A program made the translations under genes and the position numbers. 64,000 bases of DNA. Origin: Duganella zoogloeoides. GTDB lineage: Bacteria; Pseudomonadota; Gammaproteobacteria; Burkholderiales; Burkholderiaceae_D. Under the pieces are notes generated by a model, which saw nothing but the letters and a program-made list of their open reading frames with translations, was not told the origin of the DNA and searched no databases. Shown here one piece after another: positions 26,097 to 34,512 of the stretch. The stretch is taken from positions 5,270,001-5,334,000 of the forward strand of contig NZ_CP140152.1 of NCBI RefSeq assembly GCF_034479515.1. The letters are read 5' to 3'. Positions within the stretch are counted from its first letter, which is position 1, and every line of letters starts with the position of its first letter.

Positions 26097-26735
26097 ATGC
26101 GCCGCGTCCCGCTCGTCCCCTTATTTGCCACCTTATTTGCCGCCACCCTGCCCTGGTCGGCCAGCGCCGCCGAATCGATACGCACGGTAGCGCCGTTCAT
26201 CGCAGTCGATGCCAGGGGCGCGTTTGCCATGACGGTCGAAGCGGGCAAGACGCAGACGGTCAAAATCTCCGGCGACGATGCATTCGTGGCCGCGCTGGAA
26301 ACCCGCGTGGTGGACAACGAGCTGCAGATCACGGTCAACGGCAAGCAATACAAGAACAGCAAGGGCGATCCGCGCGTGACCATCACCCTGCCTTCGCTCA
26401 GCCGGGTCAAGGTGGAAGGCGCGGGCGAAACCATCATCACCGGCGTGACCAGCGACCGCCTCGACGTGGGCTACCGGGGCGCGGGCCGGCTCACCGCCAG
26501 CGGCAAGGTCAAATACCTGCGCCTGAATGCGAAAGGCGTGGGCGAAGTCGATACGAAAGGCCTGCATGCCGAGCGCGTGGACGTCAACTTCAGCGGCGTG
26601 GGCGATGTCAGCGTGTACGCCACCGACACCGTCAACGCGGTGGCCAAGGGCATGGGTTCGCTGACCTACTACGGCAAGCCGAAAACCATCAACAAGTCGG
26701 TCTCGGGCATCGGCAACGTCAGCGCCGGCGACTGA
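26097..26735 (+). CDS. Exported head-GIN domain protein (DUF2807)
   Basis: This 212-residue protein has a Sec signal peptide (cleavage after about SASA at 24) followed by a right-handed beta-helix-like domain of the DUF2807 head-GIN family. Repeats of the form V.G.G......V..D...V.Y.G.G are visible. These domains are found in bacterial surface or putative autotransporter-adhesin proteins of unknown function. CGAGGA precedes the ATG. It lies 29 nt before the GGDEF-EAL gene and may share its mRNA. A second head-GIN gene lies on the other side of that gene. Confidence 0.85.
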   Translation: MRRVPLVPLFATLFAATLPWSASAAESIRTVAPFIAVDARGAFAMTVEAGKTQTVKISGDDAFVAALETRVVDNELQITVNGKQYKNSKGDPRVTITLPSLSRVKVEGAGETIITGVTSDRLDVGYRGAGRLTASGKVKYLRLNAKGVGEVDTKGLHAERVDVNFSGVGDVSVYATDTVNAVAKGMGSLTYYGKPKTINKSVSGIGNVSAGD

Positions 26736-26764
26736 CTTCCGCCAACCACCACACCGGGGGCAGC

Positions 26765-28663
26765 GTGGCTGAACCGAACGACATCGCCCATTGGCGCGCA
26801 CGGATCTTCGAGCGGCTGCTGCAGATGGTATTCGTGCTCGGGCTGTTGACGGCGGTGCCCAGTTCCCTGCTGTCGATCAAGCTGGGACTGTGGTCGATCG
26901 TCGTCATGGACTGCGTTGCGATGACCTGGATCGGCGCCATCCTGCTGCTGCGGCGCGTGTCGTACACCATCCGCGTGGTCAACTTCCTGGTGGTGGCGTT
27001 CCTGGTGGGCGTGGGCCTGATGCTCACCGTGGGACCGGTCAGCCAGACCTACCTGATGGCCGTGCCAGTGCTGGCGGCGCTGCTGCTCGGCCTGTGGCCC
27101 GCGATCTGCTTCCTGCTGCTGGCCGGGCTGGCGGTGCTGCTGCTCAGTCTTGAAAAAACCTCGCCGATGAATATCGCCGCGCTGTCCGACTACGGTTTGC
27201 CCACGGCGACCGTCCTGGCGGTCAATTTCATGTTCATGACGGCCGTGCTCACGCTGTGCTGCGCGGTGCTGCTGCAACGGCTGGCGCGCTCGTTCAACGA
27301 GCTGCACCTGCATTCGCAGGACAACCACCGGCTGGCATTCTACGACGTGCTCACCGGCCTGCCCAACCGCCGCCTGCTGATGGACCGCATCGAACAGCTG
27401 CTGGCCAGCTCGCAGCGCGGCGCCACCTTCAGCGCCGTGATGTTCGTCGATCTCGACCGCTTCAAGACCATCAACGACGCCCGTGGCCACGCCATCGGCG
27501 ACGCCGTGCTATGCAAGGTGGCCGCGCGGCTGGAACAGGCCGTGCGCAAGGCCGACACGGTGGCGCGCATCGGCGGCGACGAATTCGTGGTGCTGCTCGG
27601 CCACCTGGCGGATGACCTGGCCGGCGCCTCGCAGGCGGCGCTGGCCGTGGCCGATAAAATCCGCGCAGCCATCGGCCAGGATGTCGAGATCGACGGCCAG
27701 TTATACCGCTGCACGGCCAGCATCGGCGTCACCATGCTGCCGCGTGTCGGTGGCGCCGACCACAGCGCCCTCGACCTGCTGCGCGAAGCCGATACCGCGA
27801 TGTACCGCGCCAAGTCCGGGGGCCGCAACGGCGTGGCCTTTTTCGAGGCGGCGATGCAGGCGGCGGTGCAACAGCGGCTGTCGATGGAACGCGAACTGGC
27901 GGCGGCGCTGGCCGGCGGCGCGCTGCGCATGCTGGTGCAGCCGCAGGTGGACCGCCACGGGCGCGTAATGGGCGCCGAAATGCTGATGTGCTGGCCGCAG
28001 CCCGACGGCGCCATGGTGCCGCCCAGCGTGTTCATCCCGGTGGCCGAAGAATCGGGCCTGATCCTGGCGCTGGGCGCGTGGGCCATGCGCCAGGCGTGCG
28101 AAAGCTTGTTGCTGCTGGAGCGCACCGGCGTGCCGCTGACGCTGTCGGTCAATGTCAGTCCCAGCCAGTTCAGCCAGCCCGATTTTGTGGAGCAGGTACG
28201 CGGCGTGCTGGCCGACACCGGCGCGCCGGCGTCGATGCTGGTGCTGGAGGTGACCGAAGGCGTGCTGGTTGACCGCATGGCCGACACCATCGACCGCATG
28301 ACGCAACTGGCCGCGCTGGGCCTGCGTTTTTCGATCGACGATTTCGGCACCGGCTATTCGAGCCTGGCCTACCTGCGCCAGATGCCGCTGTACGAACTGA
28401 AAATCGACCGCAGCTTCATCGTCGATACGCCCGCGGATGCAGGCAGCGTGGCGCTGGTGCAGGCCATCCTGGCCATGGCCGGCCACCTGGGGCTGAAGGT
28501 GGTGGCCGAGGGCGTGGAAACCCGCGCGCAGGCGGATTTTTTGATCAGCCACGATTGCGCCTGCATGCAAGGCTACCTGTTCGGCCGCCCGATGCCGCTT
28601 GCCGAGCTGATCGCGCAGTTGCCGTCCGCTGCGGTGAAAGTCACTGTTACTGCACCACTGTAA
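26765..28663 (+). CDS. Membrane-bound GGDEF-EAL c-di-GMP turnover protein
   Basis: This 632-residue protein has five or six TM segments (about 18-180), a GGDEF domain and an EAL domain. GGDEF is intact at 270-274, and an RxxD inhibitory site (RKAD) lies five residues before it. The EAL signature reads E405-M-L; the metal-binding Glu is kept, and so are NVSPSQF, DDFGTGYSS, KIDRSF and EGVET, so phosphodiesterase activity is plausible. Both synthesis and breakdown of c-di-GMP are possible. I infer a GTG start because it follows a GGGGG ribosome-binding site and opens directly into the membrane region. Its end overlaps the convergent head-GIN gene by 17 nt. Confidence 0.88.
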   Translation: MAEPNDIAHWRARIFERLLQMVFVLGLLTAVPSSLLSIKLGLWSIVVMDCVAMTWIGAILLLRRVSYTIRVVNFLVVAFLVGVGLMLTVGPVSQTYLMAVPVLAALLLGLWPAICFLLLAGLAVLLLSLEKTSPMNIAALSDYGLPTATVLAVNFMFMTAVLTLCCAVLLQRLARSFNELHLHSQDNHRLAFYDVLTGLPNRRLLMDRIEQLLASSQRGATFSAVMFVDLDRFKTINDARGHAIGDAVLCKVAARLEQAVRKADTVARIGGDEFVVLLGHLADDLAGASQAALAVADKIRAAIGQDVEIDGQLYRCTASIGVTMLPRVGGADHSALDLLREADTAMYRAKSGGRNGVAFFEAAMQAAVQQRLSMERELAAALAGGALRMLVQPQVDRHGRVMGAEMLMCWPQPDGAMVPPSVFIPVAEESGLILALGAWAMRQACESLLLLERTGVPLTLSVNVSPSQFSQPDFVEQVRGVLADTGAPASMLVLEVTEGVLVDRMADTIDRMTQLAALGLRFSIDDFGTGYSSLAYLRQMPLYELKIDRSFIVDTPADAGSVALVQAILAMAGHLGLKVVAEGVETRAQADFLISHDCACMQGYLFGRPMPLAELIAQLPSAAVKVTVTAPL

Positions 28664-29519
28664 CGCGCTTGCCGCTGACGCTGCGCTGCGCCGGATTGCC
28701 GTAGACGGTGATGCTGCCCGAGCCATTGCTGCCGGCGACCAGCGCACCGCTGGCCCTGGCCGTGACGCTGCCCGAACCGTTGGTCGAAATGTCGGCATCG
28801 CGGCTCGACAGGCCGGCCAGGTCGGCATTACCCGAACCGCTCAGGCGCACCCGCAGCCGCTCGACGCTGCCGCTGGCGGTGGCGCGGCCGGAGCCGCGCA
28901 ATTCGAGGCCCAGCGACTGGCCTTGCAAGCGGCCCAGTTGCAGCCGCCCGGAGCCGTTCAGGGTGGCGTCGGTGGTGGCGCTGTCGAGCGCCGTGGCATT
29001 CATGCTGCCCGAGCCATTGAGGCGCACGTCGAAACGCCCCACGCGGCCCGCGATCTCCACCTCGCGCGAACCGTTCAAGCGCAGGTCGAAGTCGCCGCCG
29101 TTCAAGCCCGTCACCTGCAGACGCCCGGAGCCATTGGCCTCGGCCTGGCGCAGCTGTGGCACGGTGAGCGTCACGCGCAGCGGATTGGACGTGCGCACGC
29201 CGCCCTCGGTCCACACCCGCAGGGTGCCGCCGCTGGCGTCGGTGCGCAGCAGCGGCAGCAGGTTGCTGTCGCCCTCCACCGTCAACGACGGCGCCTGCCC
29301 CACCCGCACCGTCACCAGCATCGAACCGTTGATGTCGATGCCATCGACACTGGCGCTGACCGCGCGCTGCTCGGTCACCACCTGGCCATTACCCTGCACC
29401 GCATTGCTGCTGAAGGCGGACTTGATCTGGGCATTGCCGTCTTCCGGCACCACGATCACGGCGCAGCCGGCGATCAGGGCAAGGACAAGGGCGGAAGAAG
29501 AAAAGGCGAGACGGCGCAT
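28647..29519 (-). CDS. Head-GIN domain lipoprotein (DUF2807)
   Basis: This 290-residue protein has a lipoprotein signal with C19 (lipobox LIAGC); Ala at +2 predicts an outer-membrane location. The rest is a DUF2807 beta-helix with a run of NGSG/RGSG/SGSG turns at roughly 20-residue intervals, a regular coil repeat. An AGGA ribosome-binding site precedes the ATG at 29519. Function is unknown; surface adhesion or envelope sensing has been suggested for such domains. It converges with the GGDEF-EAL gene and is divergent from the MazG-like gene. Confidence 0.86.
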   Translation of the reverse strand: MRRLAFSSSALVLALIAGCAVIVVPEDGNAQIKSAFSSNAVQGNGQVVTEQRAVSASVDGIDINGSMLVTVRVGQAPSLTVEGDSNLLPLLRTDASGGTLRVWTEGGVRTSNPLRVTLTVPQLRQAEANGSGRLQVTGLNGGDFDLRLNGSREVEIAGRVGRFDVRLNGSGSMNATALDSATTDATLNGSGRLQLGRLQGQSLGLELRGSGRATASGSVERLRVRLSGSGNADLAGLSSRDADISTNGSGSVTARASGALVAGSNGSGSITVYGNPAQRSVSGKRVTVVQ

Positions 29520-29646
29520 GGTGAAATTCCTGGTCAGTGGTGATGTTGCCACTGTAGCCAGAACGGCGGCCGCCGGTGCGGTCGATGCGACGAACGGTGG
29601 AATTCGGGGCGTGAAACGCGTTTTACCGCCCTGCCGCAGTGCTACC

Positions 29647-29982
29647 ATGACGGCCATGAACATTCCTCCCGACAGCCTGGCGCACCTGCGCACCCTCACC
29701 CGCCAGTTCGCGCAAGCGCGCGACTGGGCGCCGTTCCACACGCCGAAGAACCTGGCCATGGCCTTGTCGGTCGAGGTGGCCGAGCTGGTCGAGCATTTCC
29801 AGTGGCTGCCCACCGGCGCGGACGCCGAACTCGATGATGCCGCGCGCCTCGGCATTCGCCACGAACTGGCCGATGTGCTGCTCTACCTGGTGCAGCTGGC
29901 TGACAAGACAGGCGTGGACCTGCACGCGGCGGCGCTGGAAAAGATCGCGCTCAACGCGGCCAAGTACCCCGCAACTCGCTGA
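29647..29982 (+). CDS. MazG-like nucleotide pyrophosphohydrolase
   Basis: This 111-residue cytoplasmic protein belongs to the MazG/RS21-C6 (dCTPase-like) all-alpha NTP pyrophosphatases. The metal-binding pattern is visible as EVAELVEHFQW followed by HELADVLLYLVQLADK. Such enzymes remove modified or surplus dNTPs. Its length is usual for the family. No clear ribosome-binding site precedes either ATG (29647 or 29656), so the exact start is uncertain by three codons. Confidence 0.88.
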   Translation: MTAMNIPPDSLAHLRTLTRQFAQARDWAPFHTPKNLAMALSVEVAELVEHFQWLPTGADAELDDAARLGIRHELADVLLYLVQLADKTGVDLHAAALEKIALNAAKYPATR

Positions 29983-30048
29983 CCGGTCGGACAGGGCGCC
30001 GGGCGGCCGTACGGCGGCGCGGTGCAGCTGTCCGACCGCGCCGCCCCC

Positions 30049-30930
30049 TTATTGCGCCGGCATGCCGAGCGCCTTGCGGATCTCGGCGCCGACGATGTGC
30101 CACGCGTGCGAGGTGCTTGAGACTTCGTCGTAGTGACTGGCCCCCGGCAGCACGATCACCTCCGCCTGGTCGCCGGCAGCACGCGCACGCCGCGCATAAT
30201 CCTCGCCCGCGCGCAGCGGCGCGATGGTATCGAGCTCACCGTGGATCAGCACCGTGCGCACGCCGGCCGGCAGCAGTTCGGCCGGCGAGGTGTCCACATA
30301 CACGTCGGGCCGGTCGGCACTCGGCAGGCCGGCCAGTTGCGCGGTGCTGCGGTCGCAACTGGTCTGGATCAGCGCAGCCTCGTTGCGCAGATCAGCCAGG
30401 CCGCCCAGGCTGATCACCACCGGCACCGGGAGCGGATTGGCCACGTACACGGGGCTCGATTTCGGCAGCCGCGCGCGCGAGCCGGCCCACTGCGCCAGGT
30501 GGCCGCCAGCCGAATGCCCGACCAGCACCACGCGCGCCAGGTCCAGCTGGTACTGCGGCGCCAGCGTGCGCAGGCGGTCCATCGCGGTGCCAATGTCCTG
30601 GTACATGCCGGGATAGCCGCCACCTTCCTCGTCGTAGCGGCGGTACTCGATATTCCACACCGCGATGCCCTGCGCGGCCAGCGCGCCGGCCATGTTGCGC
30701 ATCTGGGTGATGCCGCCGAACTGTCTGGTCCAGCAACCGCCGTGGACGATGGCGGCCACCGGGTGCGGTCCCGGCCCGGCCGGTGCAAAAAACTCGGCAA
30801 ACTGCGAGGGCGCGGCGCCATAGGCGACATGCGCGGTGGGCGCCGGGCCGTTCAAGGCCAGGTAGTTATCGAGCGACATCGGCGTGGTGACGATGGCGGC
30901 GGCCAGCAAGGTGGTAACGATGGTGCTCAT
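30049..30930 (-). CDS. Alpha/beta hydrolase, BD-FAE/kynurenine-formamidase-like
   Basis: This 293-residue protein has a short hydrophobic N-terminus that may be a signal peptide. The oxyanion motif is HGGCW and the nucleophile S140 lies in GHSAGGH. A C-terminal Asp (GELDTIAP) and His (GASHYDE) complete the triad. This pattern is typical of esterases related to BD-FAE and kynurenine formamidase. The ATG at 30930 is chosen over that at 30939 because GGAG is 10 nt from the former but only 1 nt from the latter. It lies beyond the terminator of the amine-oxidase operon and is therefore not part of it. Confidence 0.85.
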   Translation of the reverse strand: MSTIVTTLLAAAIVTTPMSLDNYLALNGPAPTAHVAYGAAPSQFAEFFAPAGPGPHPVAAIVHGGCWTRQFGGITQMRNMAGALAAQGIAVWNIEYRRYDEEGGGYPGMYQDIGTAMDRLRTLAPQYQLDLARVVLVGHSAGGHLAQWAGSRARLPKSSPVYVANPLPVPVVISLGGLADLRNEAALIQTSCDRSTAQLAGLPSADRPDVYVDTSPAELLPAGVRTVLIHGELDTIAPLRAGEDYARRARAAGDQAEVIVLPGASHYDEVSSTSHAWHIVGAEIRKALGMPAQ

Positions 30931-30969
30931 GGGGGACATGCTCCGGATGGGAAGCGGCCATGCTACACG

Positions 30970-31001
30970 AAAAAAAGGCCGCCCCGGGCAAGCGGGCGGC
31001 C
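30970..31001 (-). terminator. Intrinsic terminator of the amine-oxidase operon
   Basis: On the minus strand GGCCGCCC and GGGCGGCC pair (8 bp) around a 9-nt loop, followed by seven T. It lies 34 nt after the TonB receptor stop and marks the end of the four-gene operon. Confidence 0.92.
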
Positions 31002-31035
31002 AACGAACTACTCCAAGGACAAACGACCGGAAAAA

Positions 31036-33522
31036 CTAGAACTTGTAGTTGGCGCGCACGTAGTAGTAGCCGCCATTGATACCGAACGGCGAGAACGATG
31101 GCAGCACCGTGACGGCGGCGTTGTCGAGCGCCGCACGCTGGTCGGCCAGCAGCGCCGGGTTGATGCCGTTCGGGTAGACGTTGAACAGGTTGTTCGCGCC
31201 GATCGCCACCGACCACGCATTGTCGATCTTGTAGCCCACTTCCAGATCGGTGATGGCACGCATCTTGATCTCGTTCTTGTGGTACACGGCGCCGTCTTCA
31301 CTGTCGTAGTTGTTCGACTTGCCGTAGATCGCTTCGCGCAGGTTGACGGTCCAGTTACCGATTTTCCACAGCGCGCCCAGGTTCACGCGCATTTTCGGCG
31401 AGGCCGTCTCCAGGTTGGAAATGGCGGTCTTGTCGAGCAGCGTTTGCGGCAGCAGCTGGGTTGGCGCCTGGTTAACCTGGGTCACTTCCACCTTGTTGTA
31501 GTTGGCGGCGATCGACCAGTCCACGCGGCCGTAGGTGCCATAGCTTTCGTTGAGGGTGGCCACGAACTCCATGCCCCGGCTGCGGGTGTTGACGGCGTTG
31601 GAGAAGATGTTGATACCGGTCTGGCTGACTTTGTTGTCGAGGACATTGCCGTTGGCCAGGATCGCCGACACCACGGCCGGCGAGTTGATCGCGCCGCCCG
31701 AACCGTACAAGGCGCCGGAACCGACGATACGGTCGCGGATCTTGATCTGGTACACGTCCACCGTGACATTGAGGTTGCTGGCGGGGTTGAACACCAGGCC
31801 GAAACTGAGGTTGTTCGACTTTTCCGGTTTCAGGCCGTTGACGCCCACCAGGCGGGCGCCCGGCGAATTGGGCGCCAGTTGCACGAAGGCGCTGGTCGGG
31901 CCGACGTTGGTGGCCGAGTAGTACGATTCGGCCAGGGTCGGCGCGCGGAAGCCGTTACTGATGGTGCCGCGCACGGCTGCCGTCGGCGTCATCTCGTAGC
32001 GCGACGTCAGCTTGCCCACGCGGGCGCTGCCGAAGTCGCTGAAATGCTCGTAACGGCCGGCCAGATCGATCGTCAGGTCCGGGATCGGATTACCGGCGAA
32101 GTTGATGTAGGCTGCCTTGTTGGTGCGGCGGTGCTTGCCGGCGTCGGTGAGCGAGAAGCCCGGATACGACTGCGATCCTTCCTTGTAGCGCGAGGCCGGA
32201 TCGCCCGCCTGGATTTCGTACTGGTCCACGCGATATTCGAGGCCGGTGGCCAACGTCAGCGGTTTGCTCCAGCCCACATTGATCTCCCGGCTCGCTTCGA
32301 GCGTGGTGGTGGTCTGGGTGGCGACGAAGGCGCCAGCGGAGAACTCGGTCGGCGAGGCGCCGGTGTCCGCGTACAGCGAGGCATTGACCGAATCGGCCAC
32401 GCCGATGCGCGACTTGTCGCGGCCATAGGTGGTGCTGATGTCGGTGTTCCAGTCGGCGATCTTGCCCTTGACGCCGATGGTCAGCGCCACGTCATCCTGC
32501 TTGATTTCTTCCTTCGGCGAGAAGCCTTGCGGGTACAGGCCCGGCACGCGGTTTGGCAGACGGTAGTTTTCGTAGGCGCTCGCTTCCTTGCGGCCGGCGG
32601 TCAGGATCGAATACAGCTGGCTGTTGGCGTCGATGTCCCAGCCGAAGTTGGCGGCCAGGACGTTGAGGTGATACGCAGCGTCGCCCTGGATCTTGTTCAG
32701 GTACGGGTAGCCGGAGATTTGCGTCATGCCGGGAATGTTGGCGACGTTGCGCGGATCGACCAGGCGCGGGTCGATGCCGCCACGGTCGCTGTGGCCGTGG
32801 TATTTCGAGTCCACGGTCACGCTCAGGAAGGCATTCTCGAACGGTTCCACGCCGAAGTTGACGGCGCCGCTGGCCGAGCGTCCGCCGCCGTCCCAGTAGC
32901 CGCCGCCGGAGACGGTCGCGTTGCCGCCGCGGTTGTTCGACTTGAGAATGATGTTGATCACGCCGGCAATGGCGTCGGAGCCGTACTGGGCCGCAGCGCC
33001 GTCCTGCAGCACTTCGATATGGTCGATGGCGGAGACAGGGATGTAGTTCAGGTCGGCCGCTGCGCCGCCCTGGTATGGGCCGCCCAGCACGGCCAGGTTG
33101 GCGGTGCCGTGGCGGCGTTTGCCGTTGATGAGCACCAGCGTGTTGTTCGGGGACAGGCCACGCAGGCGTGCCGACAGCGTCAGGTTGGCGGTGTCGCCGC
33201 CGAAGGCCTGGGCCGTGAACGACGGCAGGTTTTGCGCCAGCGCCTGGATCAGGTCCGGCTGGCCGGTGCGCTGCAGCGAGGCCGCATCCAGTACCTGGAT
33301 CGGCGAGGCGCTGTTCTCGGCCTTCATGCCGCTCGAGCGGGTACCGGTAACGATGACCGAGGCGGTCGATGCGACTTCGGTCGGTGCGGCCGCCGCTGCC
33401 GCGACTTGTGCATCAGCGGCATCGGCTGCTTCCGCAGCCGGCGCCGCATAGGCCGAGGAGGCGCCGAACGCCAGGGTGGACAGGACGGCGGCAACGCCGA
33501 TCTTGAGTGTGGTCTTGTGCAT
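31036..33522 (-). CDS. TonB-dependent outer-membrane receptor
   Basis: This 828-residue protein has a Sec signal peptide (about 1-26), a plug domain (about 60-200, with LRGLSPNNTLVLINGKRRHG, GAAAQYGSDAIAGVINI) and a 22-strand barrel ending in Phe (ANYKF). The family imports substrates such as iron chelates, vitamins, sugars or small nitrogen compounds. It is the last gene of an operon with the exported amine oxidase, cytochrome c and RidA (53 nt after ridA), so its substrate may be the amine or a larger amine-bearing compound. A strong terminator follows. It resembles the second receptor at 54.0-56.5 kb in plug sequence. Confidence 0.92.
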   Translation of the reverse strand: MHKTTLKIGVAAVLSTLAFGASSAYAAPAAEAADAADAQVAAAAAAPTEVASTASVIVTGTRSSGMKAENSASPIQVLDAASLQRTGQPDLIQALAQNLPSFTAQAFGGDTANLTLSARLRGLSPNNTLVLINGKRRHGTANLAVLGGPYQGGAAADLNYIPVSAIDHIEVLQDGAAAQYGSDAIAGVINIILKSNNRGGNATVSGGGYWDGGGRSASGAVNFGVEPFENAFLSVTVDSKYHGHSDRGGIDPRLVDPRNVANIPGMTQISGYPYLNKIQGDAAYHLNVLAANFGWDIDANSQLYSILTAGRKEASAYENYRLPNRVPGLYPQGFSPKEEIKQDDVALTIGVKGKIADWNTDISTTYGRDKSRIGVADSVNASLYADTGASPTEFSAGAFVATQTTTTLEASREINVGWSKPLTLATGLEYRVDQYEIQAGDPASRYKEGSQSYPGFSLTDAGKHRRTNKAAYINFAGNPIPDLTIDLAGRYEHFSDFGSARVGKLTSRYEMTPTAAVRGTISNGFRAPTLAESYYSATNVGPTSAFVQLAPNSPGARLVGVNGLKPEKSNNLSFGLVFNPASNLNVTVDVYQIKIRDRIVGSGALYGSGGAINSPAVVSAILANGNVLDNKVSQTGINIFSNAVNTRSRGMEFVATLNESYGTYGRVDWSIAANYNKVEVTQVNQAPTQLLPQTLLDKTAISNLETASPKMRVNLGALWKIGNWTVNLREAIYGKSNNYDSEDGAVYHKNEIKMRAITDLEVGYKIDNAWSVAIGANNLFNVYPNGINPALLADQRAALDNAAVTVLPSFSPFGINGGYYYVRANYKF

Positions 33523-33575
33523 ATTTTTACATCCCCATTTTTGGAAAAATTACAAAGTAAGACCTGCGATGACTA

Positions 33576-34073
33576 TTATTTTTTTGCGGCGACTACTTCG
33601 ATCTCGACCAGCCAGCCCGGGTTGCTCAGCCCCGCCACCTGGACCACGGCGCGAGCCGGCAGGTTCGGCTGGGCGCCGCCGAAGTACTGGGTATAACCTT
33701 CCATGAAGCCCTTGGTATCGGCCTTGCCGCCCTTGGCCGGATCGCCCACCAGGAACACCTGCATCTTGACCACGTCGGACATTTGCAGCTTCATGCCTTC
33801 GAGGATTTCCTTGATCTTCTTGAGCACCGTTTCGGTCTGGGTCTTGGTGTCGCCGAAGGCGGCCAGCGAGTCGCCGGCGGCTTCCTTGTTCACCACCGCC
33901 GGCACCTGGCCGCTGATGAAGTGGATGGTGGCGGTCGGCGGAATGGTCACGGCCAGCGCGATCGGAAAGTCCGAGTTCGGAATCTTGTGGCGAACGATGT
34001 CTGCCGCCTGGGCAGCGCCGCACAGCAGGCCGAAGGCAATCGGGGTCAACACGGTGGCAACGATTTTTTTCAT
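33576..34073 (-). CDS. Exported RidA-family enamine/imine deaminase
   Basis: This 165-residue protein has a Sec signal peptide (cleavage after about AQA at 23) before a RidA/YjgF/UK114 domain. The key Arg is R141 in NLPARAVVQV, which in RidA binds the substrate carboxylate and is needed for imine hydrolysis. RidA proteins are normally cytoplasmic and about 130 residues; the extra length here is the signal peptide plus an N-terminal strand. Placed between a cytochrome c and a TonB receptor, it probably hydrolyses the imine made by the co-exported amine oxidase. Confidence 0.88.
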   Translation of the reverse strand: MKKIVATVLTPIAFGLLCGAAQAADIVRHKIPNSDFPIALAVTIPPTATIHFISGQVPAVVNKEAAGDSLAAFGDTKTQTETVLKKIKEILEGMKLQMSDVVKMQVFLVGDPAKGGKADTKGFMEGYTQYFGGAQPNLPARAVVQVAGLSNPGWLVEIEVVAAKK

Positions 34074-34092
34074 GGTTCTCTCTCTCCAGGGT

Positions 34093-34512
34093 TTAATGTT
34101 TGTTCGACATTTCGGCCGTGCCGAATTGCGCCACGCCCAGCGCGGTGCGCAGCTTGTGAATTTCGTCTTCGGTCAGCGCATCGGCCTTGTTGCCCCATTC
34201 GCCGCGCACGTAGGTCAGGATGGCGGCCATGTCGCGGTCGTTGATGTTCTCGCTGAAGTCCGGCATGCCGCCACGTCCCTTGAGCAGCACGCCGGCCAGT
34301 TCGCCGTGGTCGCCGGTGACGAATTTGCTGCCGGCCAGCGCCGGGAATGCGCCCGGGATGCCCTTGCCGCTGGCCTGGTGGCAGGCCGCGCAGTTTTTCA
34401 GGAACAGCGCCTTGCCGTCCGGGCTTTGGGCCCGGGCCGGTGCGGCGGCCAGCAGCGCGGTGGCGGCCAGCGCGGCGGCGCTCATCAGGGCGGTGGTCAG
34501 GATTTGCTTCAT
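34093..34512 (-). CDS. Periplasmic mono-haem cytochrome c
   Basis: This 139-residue class I cytochrome c has a Sec signal peptide (cleavage after about ARA at 28). The haem site is C41-A-A-C44-H45 and the likely Met ligand is M83 in RGGMPDF. It should carry electrons from the amine oxidase to the respiratory chain. Its ATG overlaps the amine oxidase stop as ATGA (34509-34512), which implies translational coupling and balanced expression. The ridA gene follows after 19 nt. Confidence 0.93.
   Translation of the reverse strand: MKQILTTALMSAAALAATALLAAAPARAQSPDGKALFLKNCAACHQASGKGIPGAFPALAGSKFVTGDHGELAGVLLKGRGGMPDFSENINDRDMAAILTYVRGEWGNKADALTEDEIHKLRTALGVAQFGTAEMSNKH

Noticed and set aside
30133..33696. 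Very long plus-strand open frame opposite the hydrolase and TonB receptor genes
   Set aside because: It is an antisense shadow caused by high-GC codon use. The translation is rich in Arg, Gly, His and Val without any domain, while the minus strand encodes a clear receptor.
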